The notes beneath the pieces were generated by a model that searched no databases, was not told where the DNA came from, and was given only the letters and a program-made list of their open reading frames with translations. A stretch of 8,484 bases of DNA from Actinomycetota bacterium (GTDB lineage Bacteria; Actinomycetota; Actinomycetes; S36-B12; UBA5976), in NCBI GenBank assembly GCA_947373075.1, contig CANBWF010000052.1:1-8484 (forward strand), read 5' to 3'. Below are positions 1 to 5,799 of the stretch, one piece after another. Positions within the stretch are counted from its first letter, which is position 1, and each line of letters starts with the position of its first letter. Made by a program: the position numbers and the translations under genes.

Positions 1-154
1 CACGCCCTTCATTTAGCACTGATAACGACATCACGTGCCAAGAGGTTTTAACCGGGCGAACCTGCTCAACTTCAAGCATCCAACGGGAGGCAATCCAGGC
101 CCAAGGGCAAATAGGGTCAAACCAAAAATCTGCGCGTTCTACTGATTCACTCAT
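1..154 (-). CDS. Rv2466c-family DsbA-like mycothiol-dependent oxidoreductase, 5' part only
   Basis: The first 51 codons of a gene that runs off the left edge. The encoded N-terminus has the motif D9-F-W-F-D-P-I-C16-P-W-A19-W, then S-R-W-M-L-E-V-E (residues 23-30), H-V-M-S-L (40-44) and L-N-E (47-49). This closely matches the M. tuberculosis Rv2466c N-terminus as I remember it. That family is a thioredoxin-fold, DsbA-like group that uses mycothiol and can reduce nitro compounds in the cytoplasm. C16 would be the nucleophilic cysteine. The second cysteine of the CPWC motif of Rv2466c is Ala here, so a monothiol mechanism is likely (inference). The gene is divergent from pepN, as Rv2466c is from Rv2467. 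The ATG start gives the length expected before the DFWFDP motif. No Shine-Dalgarno is well placed (GAAGG lies one base from the ATG), but a -10-like box suggests a leaderless mRNA. No signal peptide is visible. Confidence 0.85.
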   Translation of the reverse strand, partial: MSESVERADFWFDPICPWAWIASRWMLEVEQVRPVKTSWHVMSLSVLNEGR

Positions 155-160
155 ACCTTC

Positions 161-166
161 AGGATA
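161..166 (-). promoter_or_regulatory. Candidate leaderless -10 box of the Rv2466c-like gene
   Basis: Read on the minus strand this is TATCCT, followed by exactly six bases (GAAGGT) and the ATG. It fits the actinobacterial TANNNT -10 pattern with transcription starting at the A of the ATG. No good -35 hexamer lies 16-18 bases upstream, which is common for actinobacterial promoters. The whole divergent gap to pepN is only 83 bases. Confidence 0.45.
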
Positions 167-224
167 CGACCCAAATGTGCGCCAAGTTGAGGCAACTGCC
201 AAGATATGGGAGACGTGTTACAAC

Positions 225-231
225 AAAGGAG
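225..231 (+). promoter_or_regulatory. Ribosome binding site that sets the pepN start
   Basis: AAAGGAG lies six bases before the ATG at 238. It decides between that start and an in-frame ATG at 175. The upstream ATG has no ribosome binding site, would nearly touch the divergent gene, and would add 21 residues with no resemblance to PepN N-termini. Confidence 0.85.
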
Positions 232-237
232 TTATAC

Positions 238-2781
238 ATGGCCGGCATGAACATCACACGTGATGAAGCACAAAAGCGATCAGAAACCGTAAAGGTTGCT
301 TCATACGACATCGCATTGGATTTAACCAGTCGCGATGAAACTTTTCACAGCGAAACTACCGTGCGATTTGCCGGTACCGCTGGAAGTGAGACTTGGATTG
401 ACTTCGTTGCACCAAATGCAATCTCAATCAACTTAAATGGTCAGGAAATTCCAACTTCTGCACACGACGGATTCCGGATTGCACTGACTGATCTTGCCGA
501 AGACAACACACTTGTTGTAATTGGCGACTGCGCTTACATGAACTCTGGTGAAGGTCTTCACCGCTTCATCGATCCAGTAGACGACGAGATTTATCTCTAC
601 ACTCAGTTTGAAATTGCAGATGCTCGTCGCGTGTTTGCTTGTTTCGACCAGCCAGACCAGAAAGCTGTTTACACCTTCACAGTTAAGGCACCATCACATT
701 GGAAGGTTGTCAGCAATGGCGCAACACCAACTCCTGTGCCATTAACCGAAACAACAGCACAATGGGATTTCCCAACAACTGAACTTATGTCTACCTACAT
801 CACTGCAATTGTGGCTGGTCCGTACCACGAAGTACGCGATGAATACACAGGTAAGTTCGGCACCTACCCACTTGGGCTTTACTGTCGTAATTCACTTGCT
901 CAGTACTTTGATCCAGAAAATCTATTCACTGTTACTAAGCAAGGTTTTGAGTACTTTGAAGCAGCTTTCGATACTGCTTACCCATTCCACAAATATGATC
1001 AGCTATTCGTGCCTGAATTCAATGCTGGTGCAATGGAAAATGCTGGCGCAGTAACGCACCACGAAGGAATGGTTTACCGCTCGAAGGTAACTCGCGCTGC
1101 ATACGAACAGCGCGCAAACACAGTGTTGCACGAACTTGCACACATGTGGTTCGGCGACTTAGTAACCATGAAGTGGTGGGACGACCTATGGCTGAATGAA
1201 AGTTTCGCCGAGTGGGCTGCGCACGATGCAAGTGCATCTGCTACCGAATACACCGAAGCTTGGACTAACTTCGTTAACCAGCGCAAGGCTTGGGGCTACC
1301 GCCAAGATCAGTTGCCGACTACCCACCCGATTGTTGCCGACATGGTTGATCTTGATGCAGTTGAAGTTAACTTCGATGGCATCACTTACGCAAAGGGCGC
1401 TTCAACATTGCGTCAGCTTGTTGCTTGGGTTGGCCAGGATGAGTTCTTGGCTGGATTACGTCAGTACTTCAAGAAGCACGCATGGGGTAACACTGAGCTT
1501 TCAGATCTGCTAACCGAACTTGAAGCTGCAAGTGGCCGTGACCTTAAAGACTGGACAACCCGTTGGCTACAGACTGCTGGCGTTAACACTCTTCGCCCAG
1601 AAATTGAAGTTGAAGATGGCCACTACAAATCAGTTGCAGTTTTACAGGAACCACCTGTTGCGCCTGAGGGTGTAGATCAGACTCTTCGTCCACACCGTAT
1701 TCGCATTGGTCTCTACAACGCTGGTGAAACTGAAGTAACACTCATTGAATCCATTGAAGTAGATATCGATGGAACACACACAGACATTCCACAGCTAGCC
1801 GGAAAGCCAGTAGCCGACTTACTACTTCTCAACGATGGCGACTTGTCTTATGTGAAAATCCGTTTGGATGAATTATCACTTCGCACTGCAGTGCACCGCT
1901 TGAACGATCTTGATGACAGCTTGGCTCGCGCACTTATTTGGGGCGCTGCTTGGGACATGACTCGCGATGCTGAAATGTCTGCAGGCGAATACTTAACCAT
2001 GATCAATACGGCTGACTTCAACAACATCGAAGTTGGCGTAACTCAGCAGCTCTTATTGCAGGCTCGCTCAGCAATCGAACAGTACGCAACGCCTTACAAG
2101 CGCGGCGAATACCGTGATGCATTGTTCTCGCGGCTTCTGGAACAAATTGCACAGGCTGCAGACGGATCAGACCACCAACTCGCTTTTGTTCGCAGTGCTA
2201 TCAGTGTTGCTCGCACCGATGAACATGTGGAGATTTTGGAAGGCTGGTTCGATGGTTCAGGTACGCCTGCTGGATTAGCTGTAGATACTGATCTGCGCTG
2301 GGCTTTCATTGCTCGCTTAGTTGCATTGGACGCACTTGATCCAAGCGCAATTGATCGTGAACTTGAAAAGGACAACACTGCAGGTGGTCAGCGCCAAGCT
2401 GCTGGTGCACGAGCAGGCATTCCAACTGCGGAAGCAAAAGCTGCAGCCTGGAGCGCAACGGTTGAAAACGACGATCTAGCAAATGCGATTCTTGAATCTA
2501 CAATCGGTGGTTTCTCCCAACCAGATCAGCGTCAATTACTCGTCCCTTACGTAGACAAGTACTTTGCTGCGCTACCAGGTGTTTGGAAGAACCGCACAAA
2601 TGCGATTGCCCAAGGAATCACAATGGGACTATTCCCATCACTTTTGGTTTCTCAAGATATCTTGGATAAAGCAGATGCGTTCTTGGCTACAGATACCGAT
2701 GCAGGTTCGACTCGACTAGTTCGCGAACTTCGCGACAACGTTTCGCGTGCACTAGTGGCACAGGCAAAGGACGCGCAATAA
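238..2781 (+). CDS. pepN: Aminopeptidase N (M1 family zinc metallopeptidase)
   Basis: A complete 847-residue cytoplasmic aminopeptidase that removes N-terminal residues from peptides. Its length is close to the roughly 850-860 residues of the Streptomyces lividans and M. tuberculosis enzymes. The exopeptidase motif GAMEN is at residues 264-268 and binds the substrate N-terminus. The zinc site HELAH is at 298-302 with the third ligand E321 in LNESF, giving HEXXH-X18-E. E299 is the general base, and Y384 in TYAKGAS is the expected transition-state tyrosine. By family architecture, an N-terminal beta domain (about 1-190) precedes the thermolysin-like catalytic domain (about 190-440), a linker beta domain and a long helical C-terminal domain (about 520-847). 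There is no signal peptide. The ATG at 238 is chosen for its Shine-Dalgarno. The gene is divergent from the Rv2466c-like gene and convergent with a small membrane protein gene. No frameshift or missing catalytic residue is seen. Confidence 0.97.
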   Translation: MAGMNITRDEAQKRSETVKVASYDIALDLTSRDETFHSETTVRFAGTAGSETWIDFVAPNAISINLNGQEIPTSAHDGFRIALTDLAEDNTLVVIGDCAYMNSGEGLHRFIDPVDDEIYLYTQFEIADARRVFACFDQPDQKAVYTFTVKAPSHWKVVSNGATPTPVPLTETTAQWDFPTTELMSTYITAIVAGPYHEVRDEYTGKFGTYPLGLYCRNSLAQYFDPENLFTVTKQGFEYFEAAFDTAYPFHKYDQLFVPEFNAGAMENAGAVTHHEGMVYRSKVTRAAYEQRANTVLHELAHMWFGDLVTMKWWDDLWLNESFAEWAAHDASASATEYTEAWTNFVNQRKAWGYRQDQLPTTHPIVADMVDLDAVEVNFDGITYAKGASTLRQLVAWVGQDEFLAGLRQYFKKHAWGNTELSDLLTELEAASGRDLKDWTTRWLQTAGVNTLRPEIEVEDGHYKSVAVLQEPPVAPEGVDQTLRPHRIRIGLYNAGETEVTLIESIEVDIDGTHTDIPQLAGKPVADLLLLNDGDLSYVKIRLDELSLRTAVHRLNDLDDSLARALIWGAAWDMTRDAEMSAGEYLTMINTADFNNIEVGVTQQLLLQARSAIEQYATPYKRGEYRDALFSRLLEQIAQAADGSDHQLAFVRSAISVARTDEHVEILEGWFDGSGTPAGLAVDTDLRWAFIARLVALDALDPSAIDRELEKDNTAGGQRQAAGARAGIPTAEAKAAAWSATVENDDLANAILESTIGGFSQPDQRQLLVPYVDKYFAALPGVWKNRTNAIAQGITMGLFPSLLVSQDILDKADAFLATDTDAGSTRLVRELRDNVSRALVAQAKDAQ

Positions 2782-2795
2782 CAAATAGCGCAACC

Positions 2796-2811
2796 TACTT
2801 ATTCGTAAGTA
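2796..2811. terminator. Short UUCG hairpin between convergent genes
   Basis: A six-bp stem (TACTTA / TAAGTA) closes a TTCG tetraloop. It starts 15 bases after the pepN stop and overlaps the stop codon of the convergent small gene, so either transcript would carry it. The stem is AT-rich and no clear T-run follows on either strand, so it is at best a weak terminator or an mRNA 3' end structure. Confidence 0.3.
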
Positions 2812-3116
2812 AGTGATGCAGTTTCTGGTTTTGACCCAACTGGCTTTTCGCCGGTTGGGTCATCTAGAAATCCGTTGGTTGCAGATTTTTTAGCTGCACT
2901 TACCCAACCTGGCCCCATAACAAGCAGTGCGATGATTGCATAAATTGCTAATGGCAAAATAACAAACCACAAGATTGCGCCTTGAACGCCTAAAGCCTGA
3001 CCTGGCTGATCGCCATCATCATGCTTATTGTCGGCTAAAACAGGAAGTGCACTAGCAAGGGCAACTACGCCACTTGCGACACAAACGGATACGGCTTTGC
3101 GAAAGTTCTTTGACAC
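2799..3116 (-). CDS. Small secreted or membrane-anchored protein of unknown function
   Basis: A 105-residue protein I do not recognise. It has a basic start (K3, R6, K7), a hydrophobic stretch (about 8-27) and an A-x-A-like signal peptidase site V26-L-A28 before D29. A short acidic, His- and Asp-containing segment (N30-KHDDGDQP) follows, then a transmembrane helix (about 47-68) ending in G-P-G-W, and a polar, Pro/Lys/Glu-rich tail (about 73-105). Cleaved, it would be anchored with a short outside N-terminus and an inside tail (inference). C12 lies inside the hydrophobic stretch without a convincing lipobox, so a lipoprotein is unlikely. The start is GTG with no Shine-Dalgarno; a TAAACT box six bases upstream suggests a leaderless mRNA. 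It is convergent with pepN (17 bases between stops) and divergent from the MscS-like gene. In M. tuberculosis, Rv2468c and Rv2469c occupy this interval on the same relative strand, but I cannot claim homology. Confidence 0.8.
   Translation of the reverse strand: MSKNFRKAVSVCVASGVVALASALPVLADNKHDDGDQPGQALGVQGAILWFVILPLAIYAIIALLVMGPGWVSAAKKSATNGFLDDPTGEKPVGSKPETASLTYE
2833..2861. repeat. Strong 12-bp inverted repeat inside the 3' coding end of the small gene
   Basis: GACCCAACTGGC (2833-2844), a five-base loop TTTTC, then GCCGGTTGGGTC (2850-2861). Eleven of 12 positions are Watson-Crick pairs; the other is a G-U wobble in plus-strand RNA and an A-C mismatch in minus-strand RNA. It lies 51 bases past the pepN stop and within codons for D-P-T-G-E-K-P-V-G-S of the minus-strand gene. 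No T-run follows on the plus strand. It could stop pepN read-through or protect its 3' end, but could also be a by-product of coding. Confidence 0.5.
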
Positions 3117-3122
3117 ACCGAT

Positions 3123-3128
3123 AGTTTA
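3123..3128 (-). promoter_or_regulatory. Candidate leaderless -10 box of the small membrane protein gene
   Basis: On the minus strand this is TAAACT, then six bases (ATCGGT), then the GTG start. It matches TANNNT and places the transcription start on the G of the start codon. The nearest purine-rich sequence (AGGA) is about 20 bases upstream, too far to act as a Shine-Dalgarno. No -35 box is convincing. Confidence 0.5.
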
Positions 3129-3173
3129 GAACAAGGTCCTGCAAATGGTGCATTCAGATGGACCGTTGGTTTT

Positions 3174-3179
3174 GGAGGT
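3174..3179 (+). promoter_or_regulatory. Ribosome binding site of the MscS-like gene
   Basis: GGAGGT sits three bases before the ATG at 3183. The spacing is short but the match to the anti-Shine-Dalgarno is strong, and no other in-frame start near it gives a complete first transmembrane segment. Confidence 0.7.
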
Positions 3180-3182
3180 GTC

Positions 3183-3743
3183 ATGCAAACGCTGACTCAT
3201 TGGTTTATTGGCAAGCCGCTACAAATAGCAATAATCCTGTTAATCGCCATCATTGTTAGGGCGACGCTTGTTCGGATAACTGATCGGCTCATTCGCCGTG
3301 CCACCACTTTGCATGCGTCAAGAGGCATGAGCAAACTGACTCGTCAAGATTTTGAGACAGCCCAGTCACGCAAAGACCAGCGAGCTGACTCAGTTAGTCA
3401 ACTACTGCGAAGCATCATCACTATTTTTGTTTGGTCGATTGCAACAATCACTGCGCTTTCCACTCTCGGGCTAAATATTGCCCCAATTCTTACCTCAGCT
3501 GGAGTAGTTGGCGTCGCGATTGGGTTCGGTGCGCAAACTTTAGTCAAGGATTACCTTGCTGGCATCATCATGATTATTGAAGATCAGTACGGTGTAGGCG
3601 ATGTAATCGATGTTGGGCCAGTCACTGGAACAGTGGTTGAAGTTGGGCTGCGCGTAACTCGGTTACAAGATACCGATGGCGTGATTTGGTACATGCGTAA
3701 TGGTGAAGTTTCACGTATTGGCAACCACACTCAGACTGCTTAA
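3183..3743 (+). CDS. Short MscS-type mechanosensitive channel protein
   Basis: A 186-residue membrane protein with the MscS core. Family members open under membrane tension to release solutes during hypo-osmotic shock. Hydrophobic helices are at about 12-27 (TM1) and 74-96 (TM2). The pore helix TM3 runs from about 101 to 132 with the Gly/Ala pattern G107-VVGVAIGFGAQ118 and the following K-D-Y-L-A-G (122-127). The beta-domain signature is D134-Q-Y-G-V-G-D-V-I-D and then G-T-V-V-E-V-G-L-R. A basic, charged linker (about 31-70) separates TM1 and TM2. The protein ends at residue 186, soon after M-R-N-G-E-V-S-R-I-G-N, where MscS family members normally continue into an alpha/beta vestibule domain (E. 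coli MscS is 286 residues). The frame I checked just past the stop shows no continuation, so this is probably a natural short form. MscS-like genes near glbO occur in other actinobacteria as far as I recall. A 57-base gap precedes the next gene. Confidence 0.88.
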   Translation: MQTLTHWFIGKPLQIAIILLIAIIVRATLVRITDRLIRRATTLHASRGMSKLTRQDFETAQSRKDQRADSVSQLLRSIITIFVWSIATITALSTLGLNIAPILTSAGVVGVAIGFGAQTLVKDYLAGIIMIIEDQYGVGDVIDVGPVTGTVVEVGLRVTRLQDTDGVIWYMRNGEVSRIGNHTQTA

Positions 3744-3788
3744 GCCTCAAATGTTCGGGCTTATCCTGCGTTGAGCCTCGAATTGTCG

Positions 3789-3794
3789 CAAACT
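3789..3794 (+). promoter_or_regulatory. Possible leaderless -10 box of the YbjT-like gene
   Basis: CAAACT, six bases (TGAGTT), then ATG. It has the conserved A at position 2 and T at position 6 of TANNNT but C in place of the first T. The gene has no good Shine-Dalgarno. The spacing equals that of the two better leaderless candidates in this window, which is the main support. Confidence 0.3.
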
Positions 3795-3800
3795 TGAGTT

Positions 3801-5279
3801 ATGCGCAAACTCTGTTTAGTTACTGGAGCCACCGGCTACGTAGGCGGACGCCTTGTGCCACACCTACTGGCAGCTGGCCATCAAGTCCGCATACTTGTGC
3901 GTCACCCAGAGCGTGTTAGCCAAATGCCTTGGTCAAACCAGGTTGAGATTTTCTCGGGCGATGCCAACGATCCAGTGGCGCTCAATGAAGCAATGCGCGA
4001 TGTTGATGTTGCCTATTACATGATTCATTCGATTGGTAGCGCTGGCGACTTTGAAAAACTCGAGCGTGAAACCGCGACTACTTTTGCCAATTGTGCAAAG
4101 CAGGCTGATGTTAAACGAATCATTTACCTGGGTGGGTTACAAAACGACCCGAAACTTTCAAAGCACCTCAAGTCGCGCGCAGAAGTAGGAAACATCTTCT
4201 TGAAATCTGGCGTACCCACAATTGCTTTCGGGGCCGCCGTGATTTTGGGTTCGGGTAGCCTCTCGTTTGAGATGCTTCGGTATTTAACCGAACGTCTGCC
4301 TGCCATGATTACGCCACGTTGGGTGCGAACCAAAATTCAACCCATCGCGGTGCGAGACGTGCTGCGCTATTTAACTTTGGCAGCTGTACTTGAACCAAAT
4401 TTGAACCGCACTTTCGACATTGGTGGACCTGATGTTCTTACCTATGAAGAGATGATGCAAGGTTATGCGCGTGTTGCTGGCCTGCGTAAACGCATAATTT
4501 GGCCGATTAACATCCTCTCTCCTGGCCTGTCTGCTCGGTGGATTGGACTAGTAACGCCGGTACCTAAAGCCATCGCGCGGCCGCTAGTGGATAGCTTAAA
4601 GTCGGAAGTCATTTGCGCAGAGCACGACATCAAGACCTACATACCTGATCCACCTGAAGGTCTAGTTAATTTTGAGGACGCCGTTGGATTGGCACTTCAG
4701 CGCATTCGCGAAGCGGCCGTGACAACCCGCTGGTCTTCTGCATCTACCCCGGGTGCGCCCAGCGATCCACTTCCAACTGACCCGGCCTGGGCTGGTGGCT
4801 CTCTTTACATAGATGAACGTGAAGTTGAAACTGCTGCTTCTGCTGATTCACTGTGGCAAGTCATTGAGCAAATCGGTGGCGAGCGTGGCTGGTACTCGTT
4901 CCCTTTGGCTTGGGAAACTCGCGGATTGTTAGATCGAATTTTTGGTGGTCCGGGTTTGCGTCGAGGTCGCCGTGATCAGTACCGACTAGTTGCTGGCGAA
5001 ACTGTTGATTTTTGGCGGGTTGAAGAATGTGACCGAGGCCATCTACTTCGACTACGCGCTGAAATGAAGTTACCCGGTTTGGCTTGGCTGGAACTGGAAG
5101 TGAAAACGGAAACTGGCCAACCAACTAAATATCATCAACGCGCGATTTACCACCCAAAGGGTTTAGCTGGCCATATTTATTGGTGGAGCGTCTGGCCTTT
5201 CCATGGAATCGTTTTTGGTTCAATGGTGAAAAACATTACGCAAGCAGCGTGCGACCTAGATTCAAAGCGGGCTAAGTAA
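3801..5279 (+). CDS. YbjT-like NAD(P)-binding SDR protein with C-terminal DUF2867
   Basis: A complete 492-residue two-domain protein. The N-terminal half is an atypical short-chain dehydrogenase/reductase Rossmann domain: V7-T-G9-A-T-G12-Y-V-G15 is the dinucleotide-binding Gly motif, R-I-L-V-R-H follows the second strand, and Y-M-I-H-S-I-G (73-79) and Y-L-G-G-L (about 108-112) mark later strands. The I-G-G-P-D segment resembles NmrA and complex I NDUFA9-like proteins. After a Pro/Ser-rich linker (about 310-330), the C-terminal part (about 334-490) has the Trp- and Arg-rich look of DUF2867, including G-W-Y-S-F, F-G-G-P-G-L-R-R-G-R-R and W-W-S-V-W-P-F-H. This is the domain order of E. coli YbjT (about 476 residues), whose reaction is not established as far as I know. 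There is no signal peptide; it is probably cytoplasmic or membrane-associated. No clear Shine-Dalgarno precedes the ATG. It ends 22 bases before glbO on the same strand, so co-transcription is possible. Confidence 0.88.
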   Translation: MRKLCLVTGATGYVGGRLVPHLLAAGHQVRILVRHPERVSQMPWSNQVEIFSGDANDPVALNEAMRDVDVAYYMIHSIGSAGDFEKLERETATTFANCAKQADVKRIIYLGGLQNDPKLSKHLKSRAEVGNIFLKSGVPTIAFGAAVILGSGSLSFEMLRYLTERLPAMITPRWVRTKIQPIAVRDVLRYLTLAAVLEPNLNRTFDIGGPDVLTYEEMMQGYARVAGLRKRIIWPINILSPGLSARWIGLVTPVPKAIARPLVDSLKSEVICAEHDIKTYIPDPPEGLVNFEDAVGLALQRIREAAVTTRWSSASTPGAPSDPLPTDPAWAGGSLYIDEREVETAASADSLWQVIEQIGGERGWYSFPLAWETRGLLDRIFGGPGLRRGRRDQYRLVAGETVDFWRVEECDRGHLLRLRAEMKLPGLAWLELEVKTETGQPTKYHQRAIYHPKGLAGHIYWWSVWPFHGIVFGSMVKNITQAACDLDSKRAK

Positions 5280-5289
5280 GCAAACCTGC

Positions 5290-5295
5290 CACAAT
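5290..5295 (+). promoter_or_regulatory. Possible leaderless -10 box of glbO
   Basis: CACAAT, then six bases (AGGTAA), then the GTG start. It has A at position 2 and T at position 6 of the -10 consensus. The alternative is that AGG at 5296-5298 is a weak, close Shine-Dalgarno and glbO is read from the upstream transcript. Confidence 0.3.
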
Positions 5296-5301
5296 AGGTA
5301 A

Positions 5302-5682
5302 GTGAGCGAAACTTTCTACGACGACATCGGTGGCCATGATTTTTTCGTGGCACTGGTTGCTGGGTTTTATGAAGGTATCGAATCCGATGAAGTCTTGCGC
5401 CCTATGTACCCAGAGGGTGATCTAACTGCGGCCAAACATCACCTCACCTTGTTTCTGGAACAGTACTGGGGTGGACCGCGCACTTATCAAGCCGAGCGTG
5501 GGCATCCAAGACTTCGAATGCGGCATGCAGAATTTGTAATCGATGACGATGCCCGCGATCGCTGGATTGCTCACATGAAAGCAAGCTTGGAAAAGCAGAC
5601 TGTGCCCTCTGAGTTACGTGACGAGTTGTGGTCTTATTTAGAAAGCGCTGCTCACAGTTTGGTGAACACAATCAGTCACTAA
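5302..5682 (+). CDS. glbO: Group II truncated haemoglobin (GlbO)
   Basis: A complete 126-residue haem protein that, from memory, aligns without internal gaps to M. tuberculosis GlbO (128 residues). The haem-pocket residues of group II globins are all present: Y23 (B10), Y36 (CD1), A44 (E7), L48 (E11), proximal H75 (F8) and W88 (G8). The highly conserved block F-L-E-Q-Y-W-G-G-P-R-T-Y (51-62), then R-G-H-P-R-L-R-M-R-H (66-75), is intact, as is the C-terminal A-A-H-S-L-V-N. The family binds oxygen tightly and is linked to oxygen, peroxide and nitric oxide chemistry and to the respiratory membrane; the physiological role here is inferred. The start is GTG and gives the same N-terminus as GlbO (SxxFYDxxGG). 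It follows the YbjT-like gene by 22 bases and precedes the alpha-glucosidase, as glbO (Rv2470) precedes aglA (Rv2471). Confidence 0.97.
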   Translation: MSETFYDDIGGHDFFVALVAGFYEGIESDEVLRPMYPEGDLTAAKHHLTLFLEQYWGGPRTYQAERGHPRLRMRHAEFVIDDDARDRWIAHMKASLEKQTVPSELRDELWSYLESAAHSLVNTISH

Positions 5683-5799
5683 ATCGTTATAACAATATTC
5701 TCAAATTGCCCCCTTCTGCTCTCAGACTTAGCCAAAGACACTACGATTATCTAGTTACGAAAATTTTGAAATCCACATTGTGCTACTGGAGGTTCATAA
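5683..5799. other. AT-rich gap between glbO and the alpha-glucosidase gene
   Basis: 117 bases with no gene. They hold two 8-bp palindromes, GTTATAAC (5686-5693) and AAAATTTT (5760-5767), and several loose -10-like hexamers (for example TACGAT at 5742-5747), none with a convincing -35. It is the longest same-strand gap in the window, so the alpha-glucosidase probably has its own promoter here, but I cannot place it. No LacI-type operator is evident. Confidence 0.4.
5788..5793 (+). promoter_or_regulatory. Ribosome binding site of the alpha-glucosidase gene
   Basis: GGAGGT, six bases before the ATG at 5800. It is the best-spaced Shine-Dalgarno of the plus-strand cluster and fixes the start, which also gives the usual GH13 N-terminus W-W-Q-E-A-V-V-Y-Q-V-Y-P-R-S-F. 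Confidence 0.85.

Noticed and set aside
175..237. Upstream in-frame ATG that would lengthen PepN by 21 residues
   Set aside because: It has no Shine-Dalgarno, the extra residues do not look like PepN, and the ATG at 238 has an AAAGGAG at ideal spacing.
3110..3115. Perfect TTGACA -35 hexamer on the plus strand upstream of the MscS-like gene
   Set aside because: No acceptable -10 lies 16-19 bases downstream (the bases there are AAGGTC-like), and the hexamer falls on the start of the divergent small gene, so it is probably coincidental.
3741..3763. TAAGCC/GGCTTA inverted repeat just after the MscS-like gene
   Set aside because: Only a six-bp stem with an 11-base loop and no T-run; too weak to call a terminator.
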